NCBI RefSeq assembly: GCF_036637135.1
Contig: NZ_JAVWNC010000027.1
Span: 1-29,555, forward strand
DNA length: 29,555 nt
Origin: Anaerorhabdus sp036637135
Lineage (GTDB): Bacteria > Bacillota_I > Bacilli_A > Erysipelotrichales > Erysipelotrichaceae
Direction of reading: 5' to 3'
Part shown: positions 1 through 8,071 of the stretch, piece by piece
How the letters are laid out: every line of letters starts with the position of its first letter
Numbering within the stretch: the first letter of the stretch is position 1
The notes under the pieces: generated by a model
Database searches by the model: none
Seen by the model: only the letters and a program-made list of their open reading frames with translations
Told to the model about the DNA's origin: nothing
Position numbers and translations under genes: made by a program

Positions 1-92
1 ATGTGTTCAAATGATGATTATGTCTGATTTTTACAATTAAATTTCAATCTAAACTCTTATAATTAATTTAGAAAAGGAGAGTGTAAAAATAG

Positions 93-500
93 ATGAAATT
101 TAATGAAGTAAAAATGCGTGTTTTAGTAAGAAAAGATTATGGTGCATGTTTTGATTTTTACAAAGATATAATTGGATTAGTACCTGTATGGGGAGATCGC
201 AATGGACCATATACAAGCTTTGCAACAAGCATAGATGAAGCACCATGTTTTGCAATATTTGATGGAAGGAACATGGCTATGTTTGATGGGTATACCCAAC
301 CTGTATCAGACATTCAACCTGATTCAGTTGTAGCAATCATTCCATCAGAGAATATTGAGGAAGACTATAACAAACTTAAGAATTTGGGCGTCGAATTCTT
401 GAGTGAGCCAAAAACTATAGAAGAATGGGGTATGCGTTGTACTTATTTTAGAGATCCAGAGGGAAATTTATTTGAACTAAATGATGCAAGCACAATGTAG
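93..500 (+). CDS. VOC-family (glyoxalase/bleomycin-resistance fold) protein
   Basis: A 135-residue single-domain protein of the vicinal oxygen chelate superfamily. The N-terminal half has the usual opening strand followed by a helix carrying FDFYKDIIGL (residues 20-29). The C-terminal end has the family signature DPEGNLFEL (121-129), whose Glu is normally a metal ligand. Length fits a one-domain VOC protein that works as a dimer. Substrate cannot be told from sequence: members include lyases, dioxygenases and drug-binding proteins. An AGGAGAG ribosome site lies at 75-81, a little far (11 bases) from the ATG. A TATAAT box at 58-63 is the likely -10 element. The gene is monocistronic and is followed by a strong hairpin terminator. 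The fold is confident, the function unknown. Confidence 0.85.
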   Translation: MKFNEVKMRVLVRKDYGACFDFYKDIIGLVPVWGDRNGPYTSFATSIDEAPCFAIFDGRNMAMFDGYTQPVSDIQPDSVVAIIPSENIEEDYNKLKNLGVEFLSEPKTIEEWGMRCTYFRDPEGNLFELNDASTM

Positions 501-519
501 TGGTAATGAATAAGTAACA

Positions 520-556
520 AAAGGCAAGCTATTTTGTATAGCTTGCCTTTAAAACG
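520..556 (+). terminator. Rho-independent terminator after the VOC gene
   Basis: A perfect inverted repeat, AAAGGCAAGCTAT (520-532) and ATAGCTTGCCTTT (538-550), with a 5-base loop. The tail is short in T on the plus strand. It lies between convergent genes. Confidence 0.8.
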
Positions 557-581
557 ATAAAAAAAGAAGATTACTCTTCTT
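557..581 (-). terminator. Terminator of rpsT
   Basis: Read on the minus strand, the stem AAGAAGA / TCTTCTT (plus positions 564-570 and 575-581) has a 4-base loop and is followed by a run of T (complement of the A-run at 557-566). It sits just beyond the rpsT stop codon. Confidence 0.7.
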
Positions 582-596
582 CAGTTTGAATCATTA

Positions 597-863
597 TTAA
601 GCTTCAATTGCGTTAACTGCTTTAGCTAAACGAGCTTTTTGACGAGCAACATAATTGTCATGTTTAATATGACTAGTGATTGCTTTGTCTAATAAAGAGT
701 TAGCTTTGTTTAAAGCAGTAGTTGCTGTTGCTTTATCTTTAGCTGCTACTGCTGCAAGAACGTCTTTAATTGCAGTTTTAAGTGCAGTTTTTTCCCCAGC
801 TTTTGCAACATTTCTCTTTAAGTTAGTAATTGCACGTTTCTTTTGAGATTTGATATTTGCCAT
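597..863 (-). CDS. rpsT: 30S ribosomal protein S20
   Basis: An 88-residue, strongly basic Lys/Ala-rich protein beginning MANIKSQKKRA, the usual S20 start. S20 binds the 5' domain of 16S rRNA early in small-subunit assembly. The length is standard (about 85-90). The start is fixed by an AGGAGGTG ribosome site just upstream on the minus strand (plus positions near 871-878). A very good minus-strand promoter precedes it, and a hairpin terminator follows the stop. In many Bacillota rpsT lies near lepA, as here. Confidence 0.97.
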   Translation of the reverse strand: MANIKSQKKRAITNLKRNVAKAGEKTALKTAIKDVLAAVAAKDKATATTALNKANSLLDKAITSHIKHDNYVARQKARLAKAVNAIEA

Positions 864-893
864 TTGTACACCTCCTGTTATTTAACCTCTAGA

Positions 894-922
894 ATTATAA
901 CAAACCACGGCTTAAAATGCAA
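894..922 (-). promoter_or_regulatory. Sigma-A promoter of rpsT
   Basis: On the minus strand, TTGCAT (complement of 917-922), a 17-base spacer and TATAAT (complement of 894-899). This is a near-consensus vegetative promoter. Confidence 0.8.
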
Positions 923-1045
923 ATAAGAGATGCAAGTTTGATAAATTAAATAATTGAGTATAAATTGAGATATGGTGTAAAATACAAAGTTAAAGACTTT
1001 AATCTTTCAAGATAAAAGGTTATAATCAACCAAGAGGTGACTATT

Positions 1046-1981
1046 ATGGATAAACCAAGAGTAATATTTATGGGTACACCACAATTTTCATGTGGGATAT
1101 TGGATACATTAGTAGAAATGGGTGAAAATGTTGTTGCTGTAGTGTCTCAACCTGATCGCAAGGTAGGGAGAAAACAAGAAATACAAGAAACTCCTGTCAA
1201 AAAAGCTGCATTAGCTTATGGAATCCCAGTGATTCAACCAGAAAAAATTAAAGAAACACCGGATGATGTTTTAGCGTATAAACCAGATATCATTATTACC
1301 TGTGCTTATGGACAATTAATTCCAGAATCAATTTTAACAACTCCTAAATTCAGATGCATTAATGTTCATGCATCATTATTACCAAAATATAGAGGTGGGG
1401 CACCAATTCATTGGTCAGTGATTCATGGTGATGCTGAAACTGGGATAACAATTATGTATATGGCAAAAAAGATGGATGCTGGAGATATAATTACTCAACA
1501 AAGTATACGTATTGAGGAAATGGATACAACTTCTTCAATGTTTGATAAACTCGAAGTAGTGGGTAAAGAACTACTCAAGAAAACATTACCTTTAATTTAT
1601 AAGGGTGATTTTGTTTCGATTCCGCAAAAGGAAGAAGAAGTTACTTACGCGTGGAATATTGAAAAGGAACAAGAATTTGTTTCATTTAAAAGAGATGTAA
1701 CGGTTGTATATAATCACATACGTGGATTAATTAGTTGGCCAGTGGGACATGGACTCCTGGAAGGAAAGAAAATTAAGTTACATAAAGTTCATCGAATTTT
1801 GAAACAACACCAAGATCAACCAGGTCTATGTATAGGCTTGATTGATGATGGCTTTGTTGTTGCATGTGAGGGGGGTTACATCTATATTGATGAACTCCAA
1901 CTTGAAGGAAAATCAAAAACATTAGCCAAAGATTTTTATCATGGACAAGGTAAAAATTATGTTGGAAAGTTTTTTGAATAA
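1046..1981 (+). CDS. fmt: Methionyl-tRNA formyltransferase
   Basis: A 311-residue enzyme that transfers a formyl group from 10-formyl-THF to Met-tRNAfMet for bacterial initiation. Diagnostic sequence: FMGTPQFS near the N-terminus and HASLLPKYRGGAPIHW in the middle, which holds the catalytic His of the Asn/His/Asp triad. MDAGDII follows, and the C-terminal OB-like domain is present. The length is typical (about 310-315). The ATG at 1046 is preferred because AGAGGTG (1033-1039) lies 6 bases upstream. An in-frame GTG at 1037 overlaps that ribosome site and is unlikely. A TATAAT at 1021-1026 and a second possible promoter (TTGAGT at 954, TAAAAT at 978) precede it. The usual partner def is not in the window. 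Confidence 0.96.
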   Translation: MDKPRVIFMGTPQFSCGILDTLVEMGENVVAVVSQPDRKVGRKQEIQETPVKKAALAYGIPVIQPEKIKETPDDVLAYKPDIIITCAYGQLIPESILTTPKFRCINVHASLLPKYRGGAPIHWSVIHGDAETGITIMYMAKKMDAGDIITQQSIRIEEMDTTSSMFDKLEVVGKELLKKTLPLIYKGDFVSIPQKEEEVTYAWNIEKEQEFVSFKRDVTVVYNHIRGLISWPVGHGLLEGKKIKLHKVHRILKQHQDQPGLCIGLIDDGFVVACEGGYIYIDELQLEGKSKTLAKDFYHGQGKNYVGKFFE

Positions 1982-1983
1982 CA

Positions 1984-2012
1984 TTGACTTCAAGATTGAA
2001 AAAGGGTATTAT
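1984..2012 (+). promoter_or_regulatory. Promoter of the symporter leader
   Basis: TTGACT (1984-1989), a 17-base spacer and TATTAT (2007-2012) begin 2 bases after the fmt stop codon. Transcription would start near 2018, leaving a leader of about 120 bases. An imperfect inverted repeat (2001-2009 with 2021-2028) straddles the -10 region and start site, and could be an operator. Confidence 0.6.
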
Positions 2013-2017
2013 CTTCA

Positions 2018-2141
2018 AGGATACCTTTAAGATAGCACGAGATGCTATTAAGGAAGTACAGTAATGGAATGATTACGAGTCTTTTTACTTAAGGGTAAAA
2101 GGGCTCTTTTTTTTCGATAGGTATCCAATGAGGAGGGTACG
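2018..2141 (+). promoter_or_regulatory. Structured leader with terminator before the symporter gene
   Basis: The leader can form a hairpin with ATAGCA (2032-2037) and TGCTAT (2043-2048), flanked by CCTT (2024-2027) and AAGG (2050-2053). A small GTAAT/ATTAC hairpin follows (2061-2065 and 2072-2076). Directly after it is a terminator: stem 2077-2088 with 2095-2106, including G-U pairs, then eight T (2107-2114). The terminator ends only about 27 bases before the start codon, so it could act as an attenuator. It matches no riboswitch class I can recognise. It might instead simply end fmt transcription. Confidence 0.55.
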
Positions 2142-3470
2142 ATGAAAAAAAATAAGTTAGCGATTCAAATGTTTATTGGTATGATTTGTGGTTTAGTAGT
2201 AGGTGGAGGATTTTTATTTTTGCGAGAAAATTTACTTGCAAATGGAAATGCAGACTTGTGGACGACAATCAATAATCTATTATTTATCGATATTTCACAA
2301 GAGGGGGCAACACAAGGTATTGGTATTTTATTTATCATAGGACAATTATTTGTCAATGCATTACAAATAATTATTGTTCCAATGGTATTCACATCTATTG
2401 TTATTGCAATGTGTCGCATCACTGATACAAAGAAATTAGGTAGAATTTCATATAAGACAATTCTATTATTTGCACTTACAGGATTCATCGGAATTTTATT
2501 TGCAGGTATTGTGGGAATGGTTATCTACAATATGGGATTATTCAATGTAGCAGTAGAAGGACTTAATGCTGCAACAGGTTCAACAGGGAGTAATCCATTA
2601 AATGTATTCTTAGGTATTATTCCAAATAACTTACTTGCTGCATTCTCATCAAATGGTAAAGTATTATCAGTTGTATTTGTTGCGGTTGTAATTGGATTAA
2701 GTATTAATGTATTAGATGGTAAAGTTACAGTTCTTAAGAAAATTTGTGAAGAAGTAAATGAAATTATCACGATTTTCTTAACATTTGTTATTACTAAATT
2801 TGGACCATTCGCAATCTTTGCTCTACTTACACGAACATTTGCGATTTATGGTGTTGAACATTTAAGACCAGCATTAACCTATGTTGTTACTACTGTTGTA
2901 TGTTTATTAATTTATTTAGTTATTGGGTATGCTTCATATATTTCATTACTTGCGAAGTTAAATCCAATTCCTTACTTAAAAAAGATTACAAAAGTATCGG
3001 TATTTGGATTCTCAACATCATCAAGTGCTGCAACATTACCAATGAATATTCAAACGACTGTTGAAGAACTTGGAGTTAAAGATGAAGTTGCATCTTTTGT
3101 CTTGCCATTAGGAATGACAGTGAATATGAATGGTACTGCTATCATGCAAGTTATTGCGACAATCTTTATTGCTGCAAGTGCCGGGTATGATATTAATTTC
3201 ATGAGTATTATCTTTATTGGTGTATTAGCTCTAATAGCAAGTGTGGGGACACCCGCAGCACCTGGAGCAGGTGCAGTTATCTTATTTACAGTATTAAGTG
3301 GTATGGGTTTTACAAATGATGCTGCTATCTTAGCATATTCACTCATTCTTGCGATTAACCGTCCAATTGAAATGCTAGTTACTTCGTTGAATGTTGTAGG
3401 AGATAGTACTACTGCTATAATTGTAGCTAAAAGTGAAAACTTATTTGATGAAGACATCTATAATAGCTAA
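2142..3470 (+). CDS. Dicarboxylate/amino acid:cation symporter (DAACS family)
   Basis: A 442-residue polytopic membrane protein of the GltP/GltT/SstT/DctA superfamily, which imports acidic or small neutral amino acids or C4-dicarboxylates with Na+ or H+. Visible hallmarks are the serine-rich re-entrant loop FSTSSSAATLPMNIQ, the TM7 motif NMNGTAIMQ (NMDGT in many members), and the second re-entrant loop with GTPAAPGAG. N-terminal helices are evident (AIQMFIGMICGLVVGGGF). The start follows a GAGGAGGG ribosome site. Substrate is not decidable here; Ser/Thr, Glu/Asp or dicarboxylates are all possible. It stands alone between the structured leader and a terminator, so leader attenuation is the likely control point. 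Confidence 0.9.
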   Translation: MKKNKLAIQMFIGMICGLVVGGGFLFLRENLLANGNADLWTTINNLLFIDISQEGATQGIGILFIIGQLFVNALQIIIVPMVFTSIVIAMCRITDTKKLGRISYKTILLFALTGFIGILFAGIVGMVIYNMGLFNVAVEGLNAATGSTGSNPLNVFLGIIPNNLLAAFSSNGKVLSVVFVAVVIGLSINVLDGKVTVLKKICEEVNEIITIFLTFVITKFGPFAIFALLTRTFAIYGVEHLRPALTYVVTTVVCLLIYLVIGYASYISLLAKLNPIPYLKKITKVSVFGFSTSSSAATLPMNIQTTVEELGVKDEVASFVLPLGMTVNMNGTAIMQVIATIFIAASAGYDINFMSIIFIGVLALIASVGTPAAPGAGAVILFTVLSGMGFTNDAAILAYSLILAINRPIEMLVTSLNVVGDSTTAIIVAKSENLFDEDIYNS

Positions 3471-3497
3471 CAGTTGAAGAAATTCAACTGTTTTTCT
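3469..3497 (+). terminator. Terminator after the symporter gene
   Basis: AACAGTTGAA (3469-3478), loop GAAA and TTCAACTGTT (3483-3492), then a T-rich tail. The stem overlaps the stop codon. Confidence 0.88.
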
Positions 3498-3516
3498 TTC
3501 TTGTTTGAATTAGTTT

Positions 3517-3525
3517 TGTTATAAT
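3517..3525 (+). promoter_or_regulatory. Extended -10 promoter of lepA
   Basis: TGTTATAAT (3517-3525) is an extended -10 element. The -35 region is poor (TTCTTG at 3498-3503, 16-base spacer). Confidence 0.55.
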
Positions 3526-3553
3526 AGTCTAGCACATGTTAGGAGGTGTTTTC

Positions 3554-5356
3554 ATGGATCAATCCAAAATCCGAAATTTTTCAATCATTGCACATATTGA
3601 CCATGGAAAGTCAACGCTTGCAGATCGTATCTTAGAACTTACGCAAACAGTTCAACTTCGTGATATGACAAACCAAATTCTTGATTCTTTGGATTTAGAA
3701 AGAGAACGAGGAATTACGATTAAACTAAATGCAGTACAATTAAAATATAAAGCACAAGATGGAGAAGAGTATTTATTTCATCTAATCGATACACCAGGTC
3801 ACGTCGATTTCACGTATGAAGTATCACGTTCATTAGCGGCGTGTGAAGGTGCTGTGTTGGTTGTGGATGCAGCACAAGGAATAGAAGCACAAACACTTGC
3901 GAATGTTTACCTTGCACTCGATAATAATCTTGAAATTATCCCAGTCATTAACAAAATAGATTTGCCAAGTGCAGATCCCGAACGCGTAAAGCATGAAGTT
4001 GAAAATGTTATTGGCTTAGATTGTTCAGAGGCACCATTAATATCCGCAAAGAGTGGATTAAATGTTGATCAAGTGTTGGAAAGTATTGTGAAACATGTTC
4101 CATCACCAAAAGGAAATCCTAATTCACCATTACAAGCACTTATCTTTGACTCAATTTATGATTCTTATCGTGGGGTAATTACCTTTGTGCGTATTAAAGA
4201 AGGTACGCTCAAAGTAGGGGATAAGATTCGTTTTATGGCTACGAAAGCTGAATATGAAATCTTAGAATGTGGAGTACGTAATCCAAAAGAGGTTAAACTG
4301 ACTGAATTATCATGTGGTATGGTTGGATGGTTCGCTGCTTCAATCAAATCAGTACAAGATGTTCATGTAGGTGATACAGTAACGACTTGCCAAAATCCAT
4401 CAATTGAACCACTTGTGGGGTATCGTAAAATGAATCCAATGGTTTATTGTGGATTGTATCCAACGGATGCAGATAAATATAATGATTTAAGGGATGCATT
4501 AGAAAAATTGAAATTAAATGATGCAGCACTTCAATATGAAGCAGAAACATCTCAAGCGCTTGGCTTTGGATTCCGCTGTGGGTTCTTAGGTTTACTCCAT
4601 ATGGATGTCATTCAAGAAAGACTTGAAAGAGAATATAACTTAACACTTATTGCGACTGCACCAAGTGTTATCTACAATGTATATCTTACAGATGGATCGA
4701 TGCTAACGATTGATAACCCGGCTCATATGCCTGAGGTTCAACGTATTGAACGAATCGAAGAACCATATGTCAAAGCTGAAATCATGGTTCCTAATGACTA
4801 TGTAGGACCTGTCATGGAACTTTGTCAAAATAAACGTGCAGTTTATAAAGAAATGCATTATATTGATGACGGAAGAAATCAATTAGAATATGAAATTCCA
4901 TTAGGAGAAGTTGTATTCGACTTCTTTGATCGATTGAAATCAGTAACAAAAGGATATGCTTCATTTGATTATGAACTTATTGGATATCAACCAGGTAAAC
5001 TTCAAAAGATGGATATCTTGTTGAATGGTGAGGTTATTGATGCACTGAGTATCATTGTCCACAAGGATTTTGCTTACAATCGCGGAAATGCGATTACCGT
5101 AAAATTAAAAGACTTGATACCTAGACAACAATTTGAAATACCTATTCAAGCGGCAGTAAATGGAAAAGTCATTGCTCGAACTAATATTAAATCATTACGT
5201 AAAAACGTTTTGGCTAAATGTTATGGTGGAGATATAACACGTAAAAAGAAATTATTAGAGAAACAAAAAGAAGGTAAAAAACGAATGAAGTCTGTGGGTT
5301 CAGTTGAAATTCCACAAGAGGCTTTCATGGCTGTACTTTCTATGGATGAAAATTAG
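3554..5356 (+). CDS. lepA: Elongation factor 4 (LepA) GTPase
   Basis: A 600-residue translational GTPase related to EF-G that acts on ribosomes and supports initiation and assembly. The G1 motif AHIDHGKST is at residues 13-21, followed by RGITIK (G2), DTPGHVDF (G3) and NKIDLP (G4). The LepA-specific C-terminal domain ends in a basic stretch (RKKKLLEKQKEGKKRM) and VGSVEIPQEAF. The length is exactly typical. The ATG at 3554 has AGGAGGTG 7-8 bases upstream, so an in-frame upstream start is rejected. A hairpin terminator follows. In many Bacillota lepA is directly followed by hemW; here hemW lies 8.7 kb downstream. Confidence 0.98.
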   Translation: MDQSKIRNFSIIAHIDHGKSTLADRILELTQTVQLRDMTNQILDSLDLERERGITIKLNAVQLKYKAQDGEEYLFHLIDTPGHVDFTYEVSRSLAACEGAVLVVDAAQGIEAQTLANVYLALDNNLEIIPVINKIDLPSADPERVKHEVENVIGLDCSEAPLISAKSGLNVDQVLESIVKHVPSPKGNPNSPLQALIFDSIYDSYRGVITFVRIKEGTLKVGDKIRFMATKAEYEILECGVRNPKEVKLTELSCGMVGWFAASIKSVQDVHVGDTVTTCQNPSIEPLVGYRKMNPMVYCGLYPTDADKYNDLRDALEKLKLNDAALQYEAETSQALGFGFRCGFLGLLHMDVIQERLEREYNLTLIATAPSVIYNVYLTDGSMLTIDNPAHMPEVQRIERIEEPYVKAEIMVPNDYVGPVMELCQNKRAVYKEMHYIDDGRNQLEYEIPLGEVVFDFFDRLKSVTKGYASFDYELIGYQPGKLQKMDILLNGEVIDALSIIVHKDFAYNRGNAITVKLKDLIPRQQFEIPIQAAVNGKVIARTNIKSLRKNVLAKCYGGDITRKKKLLEKQKEGKKRMKSVGSVEIPQEAFMAVLSMDEN

Positions 5357-5390
5357 GTTAGTGAGAAATCACTAATCTTTTTTTATTTTT
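5356..5390 (+). terminator. Terminator of lepA
   Basis: Stem GGTTAGTGA (5356-5364), loop GAAA, TCACTAATC (5369-5377), then a long T-rich tail through 5390. Confidence 0.9.
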
Positions 5391-5394
5391 AGTG

Positions 5395-5438
5395 TTGACA
5401 GAAATAGCCATAGTGTATATAGTGTATATATACACTAT
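5395..5438 (+). promoter_or_regulatory. Promoter with palindromic operator for the GntR-ABC operon
   Basis: TTGACA (5395-5400), a 17-base spacer and TATAGT (5418-5423) make a near-consensus promoter. A perfect 20-base palindrome ATAGTGTATATATACACTAT (5419-5438) covers the -10 box and the start site. A further TAGTGTATA copy at 5411-5419 partly overlaps it. This arrangement suits autorepression by the GntR protein encoded immediately downstream. Confidence 0.85.
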
Positions 5439-5449
5439 GGAGGTGAGCG

Positions 5450-5818
5450 ATGAAGATACTTTTATATAAAGAAGATAAAGATCCATTTTATCTGCAAATT
5501 GTAAAACAAATCAAAACACAAATTCTCAATCATTCACTCTCTGCAGGCGATTGCTTACCATCAATGCGCATGTTGGCAAGTGATTTAAGAATTAGTGTAA
5601 TCACAACAAAAAGAGCTTATGAGGAGCTAGAAAAAGAAGGGTTCATTGTTACTGTATTAGGAAAAGGTACTTTTATTACTGATAAAACGGTAAATGTCAT
5701 CAGTGATGAGCATCAAAGAGAATTCAATAAAGCAGTGGACGAATTATTACTACATGGCAAAGCGCTACAATATTCAATCGATGATATTGTAGTAAAAATT
5801 AAGGAAAGAGGTAAATAA
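5450..5818 (+). CDS. GntR-family transcriptional regulator, YtrA-like
   Basis: A 122-residue DNA-binding protein. Residues about 8-75 form the GntR winged helix: DPFYLQIVKQIKTQIL, then LPSMRMLASDLRIS as the recognition region, then the wing (EGFIVTVLGKGTFI). Only about 45 residues follow, which fits the YtrA subfamily. Those regulators have a short dimerisation tail rather than a ligand domain, and they usually repress adjacent ABC transporter genes in response to cell-wall-active drugs. GGAGGTGAG supports the start. The gene begins 12 bases after the perfect palindrome, its probable own operator. It ends 1 base before the ABC ATPase gene, so they form one operon. Confidence 0.92.
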   Translation: MKILLYKEDKDPFYLQIVKQIKTQILNHSLSAGDCLPSMRMLASDLRISVITTKRAYEELEKEGFIVTVLGKGTFITDKTVNVISDEHQREFNKAVDELLLHGKALQYSIDDIVVKIKERGK

Positions 5819-5819
5819 C

Positions 5820-6659
5820 ATGCTAAAATGTGAAAATGTCAGAAAAGAATTCACAGGATTTACATTAAATAACATTAATTTAGAAATACCAGAAGGTTCA
5901 ATTATGGGACTCATTGGTGAAAATGGAGCAGGTAAATCTACATTGATATCGTGTATTCTAGGAAGTATACTTAAAACTTCAGGTTCTATTAAGATATTTG
6001 GAAAAAGCCAAGAAAGTTTAACTCGATATGATAAAGAAGACATAGGCGTTGTTCTAAGTGAATCTACATTGAATTCATTATTAACTTGTAAAGATATCAA
6101 TTGCATTATGAAAGCAATGTATACTCGATGGGATTCAAATTATTTCTTTGAATTTTGTAAGAAACATAATTTAGCGTTGAATAAGAAAATTAAGGATTTT
6201 TCTAAAGGTATGCAAATGAAATTGAGCATTAACATAGCATTATCTCATAATCCTAAACTTCTAGTTCTAGATGAAGCAACTTCAGGGCTAGATCCTGTAG
6301 CACGTGATGAATTACTTGATATTTTCTTTGATTTTGTAAAAGAAGGAAATCGTTCTATTTTAATTAGTTCACATATTTTAAGTGATTTAGAAAAAATATG
6401 TGATACGATTACATTTATTTCAAAAGGTGAAGTTAAACTGAGTGAAGAAAAAGATGAACTAGAACAAAAATATTGCATCATCAAATGTGATGAAGAAATT
6501 TTGAAAACAATGAATAAAAAAGACATCATTGGTATTCGTAAGAATCCATATGGTATTGAAGCTTGTATACTAAGAGAATCATGCCCAAGTGGTATGATGA
6601 GTGATAATGCAAATATGGAAGATATTATGGTGTTTGCAAGCAAGGGGGTAAATTTATGA
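5820..6659 (+). CDS. ABC transporter ATP-binding protein
   Basis: A 279-residue ATPase of the drug/antimicrobial-peptide export type (BcrA/YtrB-like). The Walker A motif GENGAGKS is at residues 33-40. The signature is unusual (FSKGMQMKL instead of LSGGQ, a known variant of this subfamily). Walker B reads LLVLDEATSGLDP and the H-loop is ISSHI. About 70 C-terminal residues follow the ATPase core. It would power the permease encoded next, whose start overlaps its stop codon (ATGA). Coupling to a YtrA-like regulator and location next to a vancomycin-resistance cluster suggest an envelope-stress or peptide-antibiotic role. That is inference from context only. Confidence 0.92.
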   Translation: MLKCENVRKEFTGFTLNNINLEIPEGSIMGLIGENGAGKSTLISCILGSILKTSGSIKIFGKSQESLTRYDKEDIGVVLSESTLNSLLTCKDINCIMKAMYTRWDSNYFFEFCKKHNLALNKKIKDFSKGMQMKLSINIALSHNPKLLVLDEATSGLDPVARDELLDIFFDFVKEGNRSILISSHILSDLEKICDTITFISKGEVKLSEEKDELEQKYCIIKCDEEILKTMNKKDIIGIRKNPYGIEACILRESCPSGMMSDNANMEDIMVFASKGVNL

Positions 6660-7270
6660 AAGCAGCAATAATTAAAGATTTTCTATCTTGTCGTTTATAC
6701 CTTAAAACATATGCAGTGTTTTCATTGGTATTCATGGTAGTAGGTATCGTTACAAATAATCCATTCTATTCAGCAGGTATTTTCATGATTGTTCCTGTAA
6801 TGTGTTTGACTTCTACATTTGCACTAGATGAAAATTCGAAATGGGAAAGACTGGCATTATGTTCAACATTAAGTAGAAAAGACTTAGTCAATGCAAAATA
6901 TGCAGTAGGTTTCATACTTATGATAGTTGGGTTTGCGTTGAATCTATTTACAATAACATTTGTAACTAAAGTATTTCTTGATTCCATCGCAACAAGTGCA
7001 GTATTTATGATTTTATCATTATTTTACATGAGTGCATTGATTCCTCTTATGTTTAAGTTTGGTGCAGAAAAATCAAGAATATATACAATGGGTATATTAG
7101 TTGTCCCTGCAGTAATCGTTCTCGGTTTAGTTAGTTTATTTGAAACAAGAATGGATATGATTTTATCGAATCCTATACTCTTGATTTCGGGATTGGTTAT
7201 CTTATTTATTGTGTTGTTAATTATCTCATATTTCATTTCAATAAAAATCGTGAGTAAAAAAGATTACTAG
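6656..7270 (+). CDS. ABC-2 type permease (ABC2_membrane_5-like)
   Basis: A 204-residue membrane protein with about six predicted hydrophobic helices: two near residues 18-52, then around 80-100, 112-132, 142-162 and 172-197. There is a short cytoplasmic loop DENSKWERLALCSTLSRKDLVNAKY between the second and third. This loop pattern is characteristic of small ABC-2 permeases that pair with a YtrA-type regulator. The start overlaps the ATPase stop by four bases, so the two are translationally coupled. Substrate unknown. A hairpin terminator follows immediately, separating this operon from vanRS. Confidence 0.88.
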   Translation: MKAAIIKDFLSCRLYLKTYAVFSLVFMVVGIVTNNPFYSAGIFMIVPVMCLTSTFALDENSKWERLALCSTLSRKDLVNAKYAVGFILMIVGFALNLFTITFVTKVFLDSIATSAVFMILSLFYMSALIPLMFKFGAEKSRIYTMGILVVPAVIVLGLVSLFETRMDMILSNPILLISGLVILFIVLLIISYFISIKIVSKKDY

Positions 7271-7296
7271 AAGTTGCTGATTTCAGCAACTTTTTC
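7271..7296 (+). terminator. Terminator of the GntR-ABC operon
   Basis: AAGTTGCTGA (7271-7280) and TCAGCAACTT (7283-7292), then a T tail. It directly abuts the permease stop codon. Confidence 0.9.
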
Positions 7297-7311
7297 TTAT
7301 TCTTAAGTAAA

Positions 7312-7361
7312 TTGTAAGAATTTGCATAGTAAATCGTTTGATTTATAGTTTAAACTATTAA
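7312..7361 (+). promoter_or_regulatory. Putative VanR-controlled promoter of vanRS
   Basis: Two direct repeats, TTGTAAGAATTT (7312-7323) and TCGTTTGATTTA (7334-7345), start exactly 22 bases apart. They resemble the enterococcal VanR motif TCGTANGAAAWT as I recall it. Possible -10 boxes are TATAGT (7344-7349, with TTTGCA at 7321-7326) and TATTAA (7356-7361). A perfect 14-base palindrome ATAGTTTAAACTAT covers 7345-7358. Two head-to-tail sites are normal for OmpR-family regulators, so autoregulation is likely. Confidence 0.6.
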
Positions 7362-7375
7362 ATAGAGGGATAGTT

Positions 7376-8071
7376 ATGGATAAGAAAACAATTGTAGTCG
7401 TAGATGATGAAAAAGAGATTGCAGACCTAATTGAAGTATATTTAGTAAATGAGAATTATAACATTTACAAATTTTATAATGGGAAAACAGCTCTCAATTT
7501 TATTAATGAAAATGAAGTTGATTTAGCATTACTTGATGTTATGTTGCCTGATATGGATGGCTTTACCTTATGTAAAACAATAAGGGAAAGATTTTTATTT
7601 CCGATTATGATGGTTACGGCTAAGGTAGAGGATATGGATAAGATAACAGGTTTAACTTTAGGAGCGGATGATTATATTACAAAACCGTTTAATCCTTTAG
7701 AATTGGTTGCTAGAATTAAAACTCAACTACGTCGGTATACACGATACAATCAAAGTGATAAAGAAAAAGATAATTTAGAGATTGGTATTCGTGCATTGCA
7801 AATATGTAAGACAAATCGTAAATGTCACTTAAATGGAAAAGAAATTGCACTTACACCAATTGAGTTTGATATACTTTGGTACCTTGCAGAGCGTCAAGGT
7901 AAAGTTATTCCGACAGAAGAACTATTTGAACAAGTATGGAAAGAAAAATACTTTGATAGTAATAATACCGTCATGGCACATATTGCAAGATTGAGAGATA
8001 AAATGGAGGAACCTACACGTAAACCAAAATATGTAAAAACCGTGTGGGGAGTGGGGTATACAATTGAATAA
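7376..8071 (+). CDS. vanR: VanR-type response regulator (OmpR/PhoB family)
   Basis: A 231-residue two-domain regulator. The receiver domain (about 4-118) has acidic residues D10/D11 (VVVDDEKEI), phospho-acceptor D54 in LLDVMLPDMDGF, T81 and K103 (ITKPFNPLELVARIKTQLRRYTRYN). That last stretch is very typical of VanR proteins. The winged-helix domain (about 130-231) includes EQVWKEKYFDSNNTVMAHIARLRDKM and ends YVKTVWGVGYTIE. It would be activated by VanS phosphorylation and would bind the repeat pairs upstream of vanR and vanW. The ribosome site AGAGGGA precedes ATG 7376. The vanS start overlaps its last codons by 8 bases. Confidence 0.95.
   Translation: MDKKTIVVVDDEKEIADLIEVYLVNENYNIYKFYNGKTALNFINENEVDLALLDVMLPDMDGFTLCKTIRERFLFPIMMVTAKVEDMDKITGLTLGADDYITKPFNPLELVARIKTQLRRYTRYNQSDKEKDNLEIGIRALQICKTNRKCHLNGKEIALTPIEFDILWYLAERQGKVIPTEELFEQVWKEKYFDSNNTVMAHIARLRDKMEEPTRKPKYVKTVWGVGYTIE

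Noticed and set aside
1984..2141. T-box or glycine riboswitch in the symporter leader
   Set aside because: No T-box core sequence (AGGGTGGNACCGCG) or glycine aptamer pattern could be found, so it is described only as a structured leader.
2165..3457. Several long minus-strand reading frames opposite the symporter gene
   Set aside because: They are antisense shadows of a clear membrane-protein gene, with no ribosome sites and no recognisable domains.
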